A stretch of DNA of 64,000 nt from Deltaproteobacteria bacterium (lineage in GTDB: Bacteria > Myxococcota_A > Polyangia > Polyangiales > Ga0077539): NCBI GenBank assembly GCA_016704445.1, contig JADJAE010000150.1, positions 1-64,000 of the forward strand. Direction: 5' to 3'. The translations under genes and the position numbers were made by a program. The notes under the pieces are model-generated. The model ran no database searches. It saw only the letters and a program-made list of their open reading frames with translations, and was not told the DNA's origin. Below are positions 8,399 through 17,770 of the stretch, in pieces. Every line of letters starts with the position of its first letter. Positions within the stretch are counted from its first letter, which is position 1.

Positions 8399-9880
8399 GT
8401 GACGAAGCTCCAACCCCTCGGTCTCGCCCTCGCCCTCACACTCGGGTGCACGTCCTCCAATCCCCCCGCCGCGCCGGTCGACGCCTCCGCGACCAACGAC
8501 CTCGGCGCCTCCGACGCGAGCGACGCCGCTCCCTCCATCGACCTCGGCGAGGAGGACGTACCCCCGCCGCCGCCCGCCTGGCCGCGCGAGCTCCAGCCGG
8601 CGAGGGTGATGGGCGAGGCGCGCGGGTTTCACGCGGTGCGAGCGATCGTCCACGCCCACTCGGTGCACTCCCACGACGCCTGCGACGGACGCCCCTACGT
8701 CGACGGAGGGCCCAACGAGCCGTGCCTCCAGAGCTTCCGCGCGGCGCTCTGCCGCACGAAGATCGACGTGATCTTCCTGACCGAGCACGACTCGCTCATG
8801 GCCACGGTGCCCTTCCCCACGGTGCTCCAGATGCGCCCCGGCGACGAGCCCGTGATGGAGGCCGGGCAGCTCGTGGGCTCGCGCATCGCCTGCCCCGACG
8901 GCCACCGGGTGCTGCTGCTTCCGGGGGCCGAGAACGACCTCATGCCCCTCGCGCTGCGGCGCCACCCCGACATGCTCAACGGCAGCATCGCGGACGCCTA
9001 CAACGCCAACAACCCCGCGGCGGTGCAGCGCTTCCGCGAGGCCGGCGCGCTGGTGGCCATCCCCCACGTCGAGCAGCGCAGCATCGAGTACCTGCGGGAG
9101 ATCGGGCCCGACGTGCTCGAGGTCTACAACGTCCACGCCAACCTCGACCCGCGCATCGCGGGCCCGCACCTCGGATACAACGTCGGCCCGGCGCTGGCGG
9201 ACATCCTGAGGTTCCAGCGCTCGGGCACCGGGCTCGATCCGGAGATGCTGTTCATGGTGTTCTTCCAGGAGAGCGCCAACGACCTGCGCAAGTGGGCCAC
9301 GCTGCTGGCCGAGGGCCGGCGCATCCCCGGGGTGGCGGCCAGCGACGCGCACGAGAACGTCCTCCCGGCGCCGCTCACCGACGGCGAGCGCGGGGACAGC
9401 TACCGCCGGGTGTTCCGCTGGTTCTCCAACGAGCTCTGGGTGCGGGGAGAGCTCACCCGGGAGAGCGCCGTCGAGGCGCTGCGGGAGAGCCGGATGTTCG
9501 TCGCCTTCGAGGCCTTCGGCACCCCGGTGGGCTTCTCGTACACCGCGCAGACGGGAGCGCGCACCCGCGAGATCGGCGAGGAGATCATGCTCTCCGAGGC
9601 CCCGGTGCTGCGCGCCACCCGACCGAGGGTCAACGCCCTCGACCCCTCGCTCCCCACCCCCTCGATACGGCTGCGCCTCCTCCGCGCCGAGCGCTCCGGC
9701 GAGTGGACCGAGGTGGCCGCCTCGGACACCGGCGACGTGAGCTTCACCCCGACCACGGCGGGCGCCTACCGCGCCGAGGTGCGCATCACCCCGCGGCACG
9801 TGCAGCCCTACCTGCCCGGCATGGAGCGCCTCATGCGCGAGGTCCCATGGGTCTACAGCAGCGCCATCTACGTCCGATGA
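8399..9880 (+). CDS. Lipoprotein with PHP-type metal-dependent phosphoesterase domain
   Basis: The 493-residue product begins with GTG and the signal sequence MTKLQPLGLALALTLGCTSS (lipobox LTLGC), followed by an Asp/Ala/Ser linker. The main domain has PHP-family metal-site motifs: AIVHAHSVHSHDACDG (about residues 81-96), FLTEHDSLMATVPF (about 122-135), AIPHVEQRSIEYL (about 219-231) and a C-terminal VAASDAHENV (about 310-319). These His/Asp positions would bind two or three metal ions for phosphoester hydrolysis outside the cytoplasm. A beta-sandwich-like tail (about 400-493) follows. The substrate is unknown. The stop codon overlaps the start of the next gene (ATGA), implying translational coupling with the pseudokinase-membrane fusion. 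Confidence 0.75.
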   Translation: MTKLQPLGLALALTLGCTSSNPPAAPVDASATNDLGASDASDAAPSIDLGEEDVPPPPPAWPRELQPARVMGEARGFHAVRAIVHAHSVHSHDACDGRPYVDGGPNEPCLQSFRAALCRTKIDVIFLTEHDSLMATVPFPTVLQMRPGDEPVMEAGQLVGSRIACPDGHRVLLLPGAENDLMPLALRRHPDMLNGSIADAYNANNPAAVQRFREAGALVAIPHVEQRSIEYLREIGPDVLEVYNVHANLDPRIAGPHLGYNVGPALADILRFQRSGTGLDPEMLFMVFFQESANDLRKWATLLAEGRRIPGVAASDAHENVLPAPLTDGERGDSYRRVFRWFSNELWVRGELTRESAVEALRESRMFVAFEAFGTPVGFSYTAQTGARTREIGEEIMLSEAPVLRATRPRVNALDPSLPTPSIRLRLLRAERSGEWTEVAASDTGDVSFTPTTAGAYRAEVRITPRHVQPYLPGMERLMREVPWVYSSAIYVR

Positions 9881-12201
9881 CCGGCCCCTTCGGCGGCGTC
9901 CCCACCTCCGCGGAGGGCGTCACCCGCGAGGCGCTCCCCGCCGCCCTCTCCTCGGCCCTCGCCGCCGCCCAGACCCACGCCTGGACCCGCCCCTCCCAGA
10001 CCCCCTCGGACGCCGCCCGCGCGCTCTACTTCTCCTTCGACGCGGCCTCCGGGGTCACCTACGAGGGCGATCTCTCCCCGCTGCGATCGTGGTCCGCCGC
10101 GGCCCTCCCCAGGCCCGCGGCGCTGGCGGCGCTAGGCCGCGTGGGGCGCTGCCTCGCGCACCTCCACGCGCTCTCCGGCGCGGTGCACGGAGACCTCCGC
10201 GCGGAGATGATCCTCCTCGGCGAGGGAGGCGCCGTGACGCTGCTGGTGCCCGCCTTCGCGTCGGCTCCCGGGGCGCTGCTCAGGGCGAGGCTCAACCCCG
10301 GCGGGGCCCCGGCGTCGGCCGTGGGCTACTCGGCCCCGGAGGCGGTCGCGGCCTACGAGGCGACGCCCGCCACGGACGTCTACGGCCTCGCGGCCCTGGC
10401 CTACGCCGCGCTCACCGGCTACGCGCCGCTGGGCCAGCTCAACCTCAAGCCCCATCCCCAGGGCGTCGAGGGCGAGCTCGCGCGCTGCGTCGAGGCCTCG
10501 CTCAACCAGCTCCCGGCGCTGCGACCCACGATGGAGGCCCTCTCCTCGGCGCTCTCGGCGGCGGCCCTCGCCTCGGAGGGAGCCCCGCAGCCGGCGGCGT
10601 ACCGATCGGTCCCGCCGGGGCAGTGGTCCGCCGCGCAGGAGTCGGCGGAGCGGGCGCGCGCCACGGAGATGTCGCCGGTGCTGATGCTGGTGCTGATCTT
10701 CGGAGGCCTCTGCGCCTTCGTGGGCGCGGTGCTCCTCGTGGTCGCGGGCTGGGACGTGGTCGGCGAGTACGGCCGCGTGGCCATCCTCGCGGGCCTCGCG
10801 ACGCTATCCTGGGGCGCCGGAGCGCTCGCGGCGAAGCGGCGCCTCGACACCGGCGCGACGGTGGGCCGGGGGCTCGCCTTCGTCTTCGGCGCGGTGGCGC
10901 TGGCGTACACCTTCTCGCTGCTCCACGAGCCCGGCCGCCTGGCGCTGCTGGTCGCGCTCACCGCGGCCTCGCTGGCGGGAGGCGTCGCGGTCGGTCGTCG
11001 CGGCGCCCCGCTGGGAGGCGCGGCGCTGCTCGCGCTGGGCAGCCAGCTCATCTGGGCGGTGGGCGCGCAGTGCATCCACATGAGCGACCGGTACGCGAGC
11101 GCCGGGGTCGTCGCGGCGCTGGCGGCGGCGGTCTCGGCCCCGACCTTCGCCCTCGCGCTCTGGCGTCGCTCGGCCTTCTTCGGCGCGCTGGCGGCGCTCG
11201 ACCTCGCGGTGTTCTTCGCGACCCTGGGCGAGCACCTCAAGACCGGATCGGTGATGGGCCCGTGCTTCTACAGCCTCGCGGTGGCGGGAGGGTACGCGCT
11301 GCTGGCGATGATCGCCGCGTGGCGCGACGCGAAGCCCGCCGCGTGGCCGCTCTCGCTCGGGGCGCTGGCCGCCGCCGCGGCGAGCGCGCTGGCCGGGCTC
11401 GTGGTGCTCGACAGCCACTGGGAGACGCACGGACTGGCGGGCGCGGCGTGGCCCTTCGCGGTGGCCGCGGCGGCGGCGCTGCTGCTGCGCGCGTCGCCTC
11501 CGGTGGGGAGCGTGGCGGCCTTCACCGCGGGCTCGATCGTGGTGCTCGCTCCGACGGTGGAGGCGCTGCTGAAGGAGACGGTGCCGTTCACCCTCGGGGC
11601 GGTGGCGGTCGGGGCGCTGGCGCTGCTGGCGGCGCTGCTACGGCCGGAGCTCAGGGCGCGCGACGACGCCCGGGCCGAGGCGGTGCTGGCTGCCCTCTTC
11701 GGCGTGCTGGCGGCGCCTTGCGTGAGGGCGCTCCAGGCGATCGACGACTCCCACGGCCACCGGTGGCTCGAGCTCCACGGCGAGTCGTGGGCCATCGTGG
11801 GGGCGACCTCCGCGGGGCTGCTGGCGCTCTCCTACGCGGTGACCAGGAGGGTAGGTCGCGCCCGCTACCGGCTGCTGGAGGTCGCCGCGCTGGGGCAGCT
11901 CTACGGGCTGCTCACGCTGCAGGTGCTCGCCACCCGAGACGACCTCGCGCCCGCGATGGTGGCGCTGGCCTCCTCCGGCGCGCTGCTGGCGCTGGGATGG
12001 AAGACCCGCCGTGCGGCGCCGCTGGTGCTCTCCGCGGCGGCGCTCATCGTCCACCTCTGGATTCAGTATTTCGTGCAGCTGCTGGGGGTGTTCCCGCTGT
12101 CGGTGCGGCTGGTGGGCTTCGGCGTCGGGCTGCTGGTGGGGGGCGTGCTGTACGAGCAGCAGGTGCGGCACCGCCTCGCGCGGCTCCGCGACTGGAACTG
12201 A
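9877..12201 (+). CDS. Pseudokinase fused to a multi-TM (DUF2157-like) membrane domain
   Basis: The first 250 or so residues of this 774-residue protein have a protein-kinase C-lobe outline: the catalytic-loop segment VHGDLRAEMILL stands where active kinases have HRDLKPEN, and the APE region GYSAPEAVAAYEATPATDVY is well kept. The catalytic Asp is kept but the metal-binding Asn is Met, no DFG is visible (the place reads LLVPAFASAPGA), and no VAIK-type lysine is evident, so this is most likely a pseudokinase. From about residue 270 to the end there are some 14-16 TM helices beginning MLVLIFGGLCAFVGAVLLVV, like the DUF2157 membrane family. The start overlaps the PHP lipoprotein stop by four bases (ATGA). 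I infer a cytoplasmic regulatory head on a membrane sensor or transporter. Confidence 0.7.
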   Translation: MTGPFGGVPTSAEGVTREALPAALSSALAAAQTHAWTRPSQTPSDAARALYFSFDAASGVTYEGDLSPLRSWSAAALPRPAALAALGRVGRCLAHLHALSGAVHGDLRAEMILLGEGGAVTLLVPAFASAPGALLRARLNPGGAPASAVGYSAPEAVAAYEATPATDVYGLAALAYAALTGYAPLGQLNLKPHPQGVEGELARCVEASLNQLPALRPTMEALSSALSAAALASEGAPQPAAYRSVPPGQWSAAQESAERARATEMSPVLMLVLIFGGLCAFVGAVLLVVAGWDVVGEYGRVAILAGLATLSWGAGALAAKRRLDTGATVGRGLAFVFGAVALAYTFSLLHEPGRLALLVALTAASLAGGVAVGRRGAPLGGAALLALGSQLIWAVGAQCIHMSDRYASAGVVAALAAAVSAPTFALALWRRSAFFGALAALDLAVFFATLGEHLKTGSVMGPCFYSLAVAGGYALLAMIAAWRDAKPAAWPLSLGALAAAAASALAGLVVLDSHWETHGLAGAAWPFAVAAAAALLLRASPPVGSVAAFTAGSIVVLAPTVEALLKETVPFTLGAVAVGALALLAALLRPELRARDDARAEAVLAALFGVLAAPCVRALQAIDDSHGHRWLELHGESWAIVGATSAGLLALSYAVTRRVGRARYRLLEVAALGQLYGLLTLQVLATRDDLAPAMVALASSGALLALGWKTRRAAPLVLSAAALIVHLWIQYFVQLLGVFPLSVRLVGFGVGLLVGGVLYEQQVRHRLARLRDWN

Positions 12202-12205
12202 CCGC

Positions 12206-13737
12206 TCACTTCACCATCGCGCCGAGCACCTGGCCGGCCACCCCGACGCCCGCGCCCAGGAGCTGAGCGAAGGCGTCGTTGGTGCCGAAGAGGCCTTCGT
12301 TCGCCGGGGCCGCCGCCGGGGCGGACGGCATCGGCTGCATCGACGGCCAGGTGGGGATCGTCGCCACGTCGCCCGGCCGGCGCGCGGGGCGGCGCCACGG
12401 GTCGCGCGAGGCCACCGCGGTGTCCGTCGCGGTCGGGGCCACGGCGTCCCCGCGGCCGCCGAGGGCGAAGGGCTGCGAGCGGTCGGCCACGGCCACGAGG
12501 TTCTGCTCGGGCGTGACCCGGTGCTCCGCATACTGGCGGCGCACGTAGGCGATCACGTCGTCGAGGTCGACCGATCCGTCGGGGCGACGCCGCACCCCGC
12601 CGCCCACGGCCTCGCGGAAGGAGTACGCGAGCCAGCCGCCCGCGCCGACCTCCGGCGCCGTCGACGAGCTCTCCGTCGCCCTCGACGAGAAGAGCCCCGC
12701 GCGGTTGTTGCGGCCCTGCACCAGCGTCGCGAAGCCGCCCGCCTCGCAGCTGTCGAGCACCAGGAGCTGGTGGCCCTGCACCCGGTTCATCATCTGGCCG
12801 AGCTCGCTGCGGGCGATGTCAGGGCCCACGAGGTCGAGCTCGCGGCGGTTGCCGTGGCCGTCGAAGAAGAACACCAGCGTGTCGTTGGGCCGCACCCGCT
12901 GCGACAGCGTCTGGAAGGCCTGGCGCACCCCGCCCGCGGTCGCCTCCGCGTCGGTGAGCACCACGGCGTTGCTGCGGCGCATCCAGCCCGCCTGCTGGAA
13001 GGTGCGCGCGAGCTGCACCGCGTCCGCGGCGCTCCCCGCCAGGTCGGCGTTGTCGCCGCCGTAGTGCGAGATGCCCACGAAGATCCCGTAGGTGGTCCCC
13101 GCCCCGGTCGCCGCGTCCGCCGGGTCGACGGCCTCCTCGCCCGGCTCCTCCTCCTGCGCCGCCTGCCGGTCGCGCTCGTTCGCCGCCTGCTCGCCGTCGC
13201 CCTGCGTCGTCGCCCTGCTCGTCGTCGCCCTGCTCGTCGTCGCCCTGCTCGTCGCCCTCCTCCGCCTCGTCCTCGATCGCCGCGGCGGAACCGCCGTGGC
13301 TCACTCTCGCCTCGGCCTGGTAGGAGCCCGTCTCGCCCGCCTCGTAGCTGGTCACGATGAAGCGGTAGCTCCCGTCGCGAGGGGCGGTGAACACCAGCCG
13401 GGCGTCGGTTCCGCCAGCGCCGTCGTCGTCCTCCCAACGCTGGCCCCCGGGGCCCTCGACCACGGCCATCACGTCCATCGCCTCGGAGGAGACCCCGAAG
13501 CGCACCCGGTCTCCTCGGCGGAGGTTCACCACCTGCTCCCGGCGGTGACGGCCCTCGGCGTCGGTCGCGTCGCGCCGGCCCAGGCGTCCGTCCAGGGAGA
13601 TGCGCCCCGCGCCGTCCTGGGTCGGGACGTGAGCGCCCGCCGTCGGCCGGTGCTGCGCGCTCGCGGTCACCGTGAATCCGAAGGCGGAGAGAACCGTCGC
13701 GAGGCCAATGGTCGGAGAGCGACATGCGGTGGGTCAT
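12206..13737 (-). CDS. Secreted PPC-domain caspase-like peptidase (two frameshifts)
   Basis: This is a C14-family caspase-like cysteine peptidase. The start at 13737 has a strong Shine-Dalgarno sequence (AGGGAGG). Removing one base near 13715 gives a clean signal peptide (IGLATVLSAFGFTVTASAQ). A beta-sandwich pre-peptidase (PPC) domain follows (VVNLRRGDRVRFGVSSEA to GETGSYQAEARV), then an acidic linker with tandem EQGDD repeats (15-base units near 13200-13260). A second frame break occurs where one unit lacks two bases. The catalytic domain is intact: FVGISHYGG start, His in FFFDGHGN, Cys in LVLDSCEAGG. The C-terminal 80 residues are Pro/Ala-rich and end in a glycine-rich hydrophobic tail. 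A second PPC-caspase occurs at 57967-59604. Confidence 0.75.
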
Positions 13738-14019
13738 GAAAAACCTCCCTGAGAGCAACATGAACCCCGTCCCTGGGTTCGTGAGCCGTCCATTGAGCAG
13801 CCGCCGTACCACCCCCGACGAGCCGTCGACCTCCCTCGGAGCCTCTCAGCAAAGCCCTGCGAATACAGTGAATACCTTGGCTCGTAGCCGCCACCGTTCA
13901 CACCTGTGACCCCGCGATCGCAGCCGCGGGCCGACACCGGACCGCCCCTACGCACGTTGACACCAACTCCCGTTCACGACGCCTCCACGCGAGCGGTGCT
14001 ATCCCTCACCCTCTACCCG

Positions 14020-15606
14020 GTGCTTCCTTCGCCCGCTCGACCGCACACGCCCCGATGCATCGCCCTCGCGCTCCTCGGGCTGGCGCTGGCGGTGCTCCCG
14101 GCGACGGCGCTCGCGCAGCCCGCACCCACGCAGGTCGAGCGCTCGCTCCCGCAGGTGAGGCTCACGGTCGTACGAGGCCGCGTCGACGTGATGCCCGCCG
14201 ACGGGCGATCCTTCGCTCCGGCCCTCGCGGACACGGCGCTCACCCGGGGCGCCCGCATCCGGACGGGCGACGACGGCCGCGCGGAGATCACCCTCTCCGA
14301 CGGCGTCACCATCGCCCTCGATCCGCAGTCGCTGCTCGTGGTCTACGGCAACGCCTCGCCCGCCGCGCCGGGGGTCGCACCCTCCACGACCACCACGCTC
14401 CAGCGAGGAACCCTCCGGATCACCGCTCCGCCCGCGAGCACCGCGGAGTCCATCCCCATCGCGACGCAGGCCCTCACGGTCTTCCCTGGCCGCTCCGATG
14501 CGCTGGTCGCCGCGGAGCTCGGTGGGCACGTCACCCGCGTCGCCGTCACCCGCGGCCGGATGCGGGTGCGCTTCGGCTCCAACGAGTACGTCCTTCCCTC
14601 GGGCCGCGCCGTGCGCGAAGAGGTGGGCCGTCCCCCATCGCTTCTGCGCGCGCTGCCTCGCGCTCCGCAGTGGCGCAGGCCGCCAAGCACCCGCGCCCTC
14701 TCCTTCGGCGAGCCCGTCGACGTGGAAGGCATCTTCGGCCCGGGCCCGCGGGTCTCCGGGGTCAACGTCACCGGCTACCGGGTCGACATCGCCCGCGACG
14801 CGCGCTTCCGCGACCGCCTCGGAGAGCAGCGCCTCGGACCTCGCGAGACGCAGCTACGCTTTCGCTCGCTCAACCCCGGCACCTGGTACGTCCGGCTCTT
14901 CGCGCTCGACCCCGACCGCTTCGAGAGCCCGCCGTCCTCCGTCGCCCGCATCGAGATCGCCGCGCCGAGGGTCGACCCCGGCGAGCTCCGCACCGCGACC
15001 GCCGCCGGGCGTCGCGCGTCGCTGGTGATCCCCCAGGGCTTCTATTGCAGCCTCGACGGGTCGCCGTGGATGGTCGCCGACCGGCCGCGCCCGCTCGACC
15101 CCGCGCGCTCCTACGCCCTCCGCTGCGGAACCACGGCCGACGGTCACGACGCCCGCGCCACCACCCTCGCCGCCGACCAGGTGGGTCCGCTGGTGCACAC
15201 CGTCCGTCTCTCCCCGCCCGGCGCCCCGGCGGGCGGCGCCACCGCCGCGAGCACGCTCTCCCTCGACCTGAGCGACGCCGAGGGCCGCCCGGTCTCGCTG
15301 GCCTCCGTCGAGGTCACCGCGACCGAGCCCGAGGTGGTCATCGAGCCGCTGAGGGAGACCGATCCGCGCGGTCGCTACACCGCCGGGGTGCGCCTCCCGG
15401 TGACGGTGCGCGAGCTCCACCTGCGCTTCGTCATCAACCGCGCGCTCACCCTGGAGGAGGCCGTCGAGGTGCCCGCGGTGGCCTTCGCGGCGCCGGTCCC
15501 CGCGGTGCGCGTCGCTCCGCCGCCCGTGCAGGTGCAGGTGATCCGCGCGGCGCAGCCCTTCCGCCACCCCGAGGACGAAGAGGTGCCCACCGACGAGGAC
15601 GAGTGA
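14020..15606 (+). CDS. Secreted FecR-domain protein
   Basis: The product has a signal peptide (CIALALLGLALAVLPATALAQ) and then a FecR-type domain of about 110 residues: LTVVRGRVDVMPADGRSF, LTRGARIRTGDDGRAEITLS and VAVTRGRMRVRF are its typical strands. In FecR proteins this domain sits outside the inner membrane and passes on an envelope signal, but many myxobacterial members are stand-alone secreted proteins. The middle (about residues 250-310) resembles a fibronectin-like fold (GVNVTGYRVDIARDARFRD to LNPGTWYVRLFALD). The C-terminus is acidic (HPEDEEVPTDEDE). GTG at 14020 is preferred because TATCCC at 14000-14005 fits a leaderless -10; GTG at 13996 is the alternative. No sigma factor gene is nearby. 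Confidence 0.75.
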   Translation: MLPSPARPHTPRCIALALLGLALAVLPATALAQPAPTQVERSLPQVRLTVVRGRVDVMPADGRSFAPALADTALTRGARIRTGDDGRAEITLSDGVTIALDPQSLLVVYGNASPAAPGVAPSTTTTLQRGTLRITAPPASTAESIPIATQALTVFPGRSDALVAAELGGHVTRVAVTRGRMRVRFGSNEYVLPSGRAVREEVGRPPSLLRALPRAPQWRRPPSTRALSFGEPVDVEGIFGPGPRVSGVNVTGYRVDIARDARFRDRLGEQRLGPRETQLRFRSLNPGTWYVRLFALDPDRFESPPSSVARIEIAAPRVDPGELRTATAAGRRASLVIPQGFYCSLDGSPWMVADRPRPLDPARSYALRCGTTADGHDARATTLAADQVGPLVHTVRLSPPGAPAGGATAASTLSLDLSDAEGRPVSLASVEVTATEPEVVIEPLRETDPRGRYTAGVRLPVTVRELHLRFVINRALTLEEAVEVPAVAFAAPVPAVRVAPPPVQVQVIRAAQPFRHPEDEEVPTDEDE

Positions 15607-15611
15607 CGCGG

Positions 15612-15617
15612 TACGCT
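15612..15617 (+). promoter_or_regulatory. -10-like element next to the PI-PLC lipoprotein start
   Basis: TACGCT at 15612-15617 lies 8 bases before the ATG at 15626. There is no Shine-Dalgarno sequence, as at other proposed leaderless starts in this window. Confidence 0.35.
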
Positions 15618-15625
15618 CTCGCGCG

Positions 15626-16746
15626 ATGAGAACCCTCTCCGTCGTCGCGTCGCTGTGCCTCCTGGGCTGTGAGGATTACGAGCCGCCGCCCATCGTCTCG
15701 GACGCCTCGGTCGCCGACGCGGGCGACGCCCCCGTGGTCGACGCCCCCGTGCTCGCGGTCGATGCGCCCGAGGAGACCGACAGCGGTCCGCCCTGCCCCT
15801 CGGCGCTCGGCACCCCGTCGCCCCGCACCGGCTCTCCTGCGCGCGGCCCGATGGACGACGCGCTGCGGATGAACCACCTCCAGGCCAAGGGGACCCACAA
15901 CAGCTATCACCTCCGCCCCGCCATCGTCGGTCCCGACTGGGACTACTCGCAGGCGCCGCTCGACGAGCAGCTCCAGTCGCAGGGGGTGCGGGCGCTGGAG
16001 CTCGACATCCGATGGGACGCCCGCTGCGGTCGCTTCAGGGTGTTTCACCTTCCCATCCTCGACCCCCGCTCGACCTGCGACCTCTTCACCGACTGCCTCG
16101 GCGTCGTGCGTCGCTGGTCCGACGCGCACCCCTCGCACCACCCGCTCTTCCTGCAGATCGAGCCCAAGGACGCCTGGGACGCGCCCACCACCGAGCAGCG
16201 GATGACCGCAATGGAGACGGAGATCCTGTCGGTTTTCCTCGCGAGCTGGTGGTCACCCCCGACGAGGTGCGCGGAGCCTCCGCCTCGCTGCCCGAGGCGA
16301 TCGCGGCGCGCGGCTGGCCCACGCTCGGAGCCACCCGGGGCAGGGTGCTCTTCTTCATCGACCGCAGCGACTCGCTGCGCGACGTCTACACCCACGGCGG
16401 CCGCGACCTCGCGGGCCGTCTGGCCTTCATCGACTCCGAGCCAGGCGACCCCTTCGCGGGGGTGATGGTGCTCAACAACCCCAACGGCGCGGGCGTCCCC
16501 GCGGCGGTGCGCGCGGGCTACCTGGTGCGGGTCTTCTCCTGGACCGCGGGCGACGCCGTGCTCGACCCGGCGGTCACTCGCGCGGGCCTGGAGTCCGGCG
16601 CGCACATCATCAGCACCGACTTCCCCGGGATGGCCCGCGGAGGCGTCGAGGGCGTGCGCATCCCCGAGGGCAACCCCTCGCGCTGCAACCCCCTCACGGC
16701 CCCGACGGGCTGCACCCCGCAGGCGATCGAGGACCTCGCCCGGTAG
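15626..16746 (+). CDS. Lipoprotein with PI-PLC X-type phosphodiesterase domain (one frameshift)
   Basis: This is a predicted surface lipoprotein (MRTLSVVASLCLLGC) with an Asp/Ala/Val linker (about residues 16-60) and a domain like Ca2+-dependent phosphatidylinositol-specific phospholipase C. The first catalytic His is in KGTHNSYHLRP, the metal ligands are in RALELDIRWD, and the second His is in FRVFHLPILD. The C-terminal half contains GRVLFFIDRSDSLRDVY and ends ISTDFPGMARGG. The two halves lie in different frames; a missing C in the run TTTTCC near 16240 would restore SVFPRELVVTPDEV. This is best explained as a homopolymer error. It likely cleaves glycerophosphodiester or phosphoinositide-like lipids outside the cell. 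Its end overlaps the convergent UbiU-like gene by about 50 bases. Confidence 0.7.
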
Positions 16747-17770
16747 GCACCGCGTCGCGGTAGTAGCACATGAACCCGGAGCCGCAGAGCTCGGGCGTGT
16801 CGCGCAGGCCCTGGGCGTACTCCGCGGCCGCCTCGCGGGTGCCGCCGCCCGCCACCTGCTCGACGATGGTCTTCACGAGGCGGAGGCTGCGCACCTTGCG
16901 GACCGTCGGCGAGTCTCGGCCGACGATCTTCAGGCACGACACGCCGAGGTCGCAGAGGTCCCAGATCGCGCAGAGCCCGCACGGCCCATTGGGGAGACCG
17001 CGGTCGGAGAACGAGCTCCCGCAGTTGTTCACGTGCCACTTCCAGCGCCGGTAGTCGTCGACGGCCTCGTCGAAGGCGGCGCGCTCTTCGTCGGTGGGCG
17101 CCGCGCCGTCGCGTCGATCGAGCGCGTACTCCCACTCCGTGAGGCAGAAGGTCCCGAGCGCGTGCGTCGTCGCGCAGTGGCCCTCCTCGTAGACGCAGCC
17201 GTCGTTGAGGACGAACAGCTCCAGCGCCACGTCCGGCAGGTGCGCCCGCAGCGACGCCACCTCCGACATCCGCACGTGCCGCGGCAGCACCATGCGCGTC
17301 ACCCCGAGGTCGCGGAAGAAGCCCGCGGCGCCGGAGTTGCGCATCGCCGCCATGCTGCTGAGGGTGATGTCCGCCGCCACGCCCCGCTCGCGCAGCGCGA
17401 GGATCAACCCCACGTCGCTCACGATCAGCCCGTCTGCGCCGGCGGCGGTGATCTCGCCCGCGAGCGCCAGCACGTCGGCCAGCTGCTCGCCCGTGTAGAA
17501 GGGCGCGTTGAGCGTCACCCGCACCGGCAGCCCGTGCGCGTGGACCTTCTCCACCAGGTTGGCCACGTGCTCCATCGACGGGAGGTTGGCCCTCCCCCGC
17601 GAGCGGCGGTTGAGCCACGACGCCCCGTAGCGCGCGGCCCACGCGCTCGGCGCCACCCCGCAGTAGAACTCCGTCGCGCCGTTGCTCACCAGCAGCTCGA
17701 CCTCGTCCGGGTCGCTGAGCGGCGACGCGATGCCGATCTGCGGCGCCCTCACTCCGATCGCGTCTTGCAT
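16694..17770 (-). CDS. U32-family (UbiU-like) Fe-S protein
   Basis: This 358-residue protein belongs to the peptidase U32 family, whose studied members UbiU, UbiV and RlhA work in O2-independent hydroxylation rather than proteolysis. It reads like UbiU: a TIM-barrel start (IGIASPLSDPDEVELLVSNG), LIVSDVGLILALRERG, and the cysteine pair CVYEEGHC (Cys192/Cys199) with the same C-x6-C spacing as UbiU (LCIMSEGRC). A third Cys is in LGTFCLTEW (209), and a cluster GPCGLCAIWDLCDLGVSC (264-279) precedes KIVGRDSP, matching the VKIEGR end of UbiU. These should hold a [4Fe-4S] cluster. The start overlaps the upstream gene stop (TGATG). It is the third gene of the lodA-ubiV-ubiU-like operon. Confidence 0.75.
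   Translation of the reverse strand: MQDAIGVRAPQIGIASPLSDPDEVELLVSNGATEFYCGVAPSAWAARYGASWLNRRSRGRANLPSMEHVANLVEKVHAHGLPVRVTLNAPFYTGEQLADVLALAGEITAAGADGLIVSDVGLILALRERGVAADITLSSMAAMRNSGAAGFFRDLGVTRMVLPRHVRMSEVASLRAHLPDVALELFVLNDGCVYEEGHCATTHALGTFCLTEWEYALDRRDGAAPTDEERAAFDEAVDDYRRWKWHVNNCGSSFSDRGLPNGPCGLCAIWDLCDLGVSCLKIVGRDSPTVRKVRSLRLVKTIVEQVAGGGTREAAAEYAQGLRDTPELCGSGFMCYYRDAVPTGRGPRSPAGCSPSGP

Noticed and set aside
13957..13978. TTGACA at 13957 as the promoter of the FecR-like gene
   Set aside because: Its distance to the nearest -10-like sequence (14000) is about 37 bases, too far for a sigma-70 promoter.
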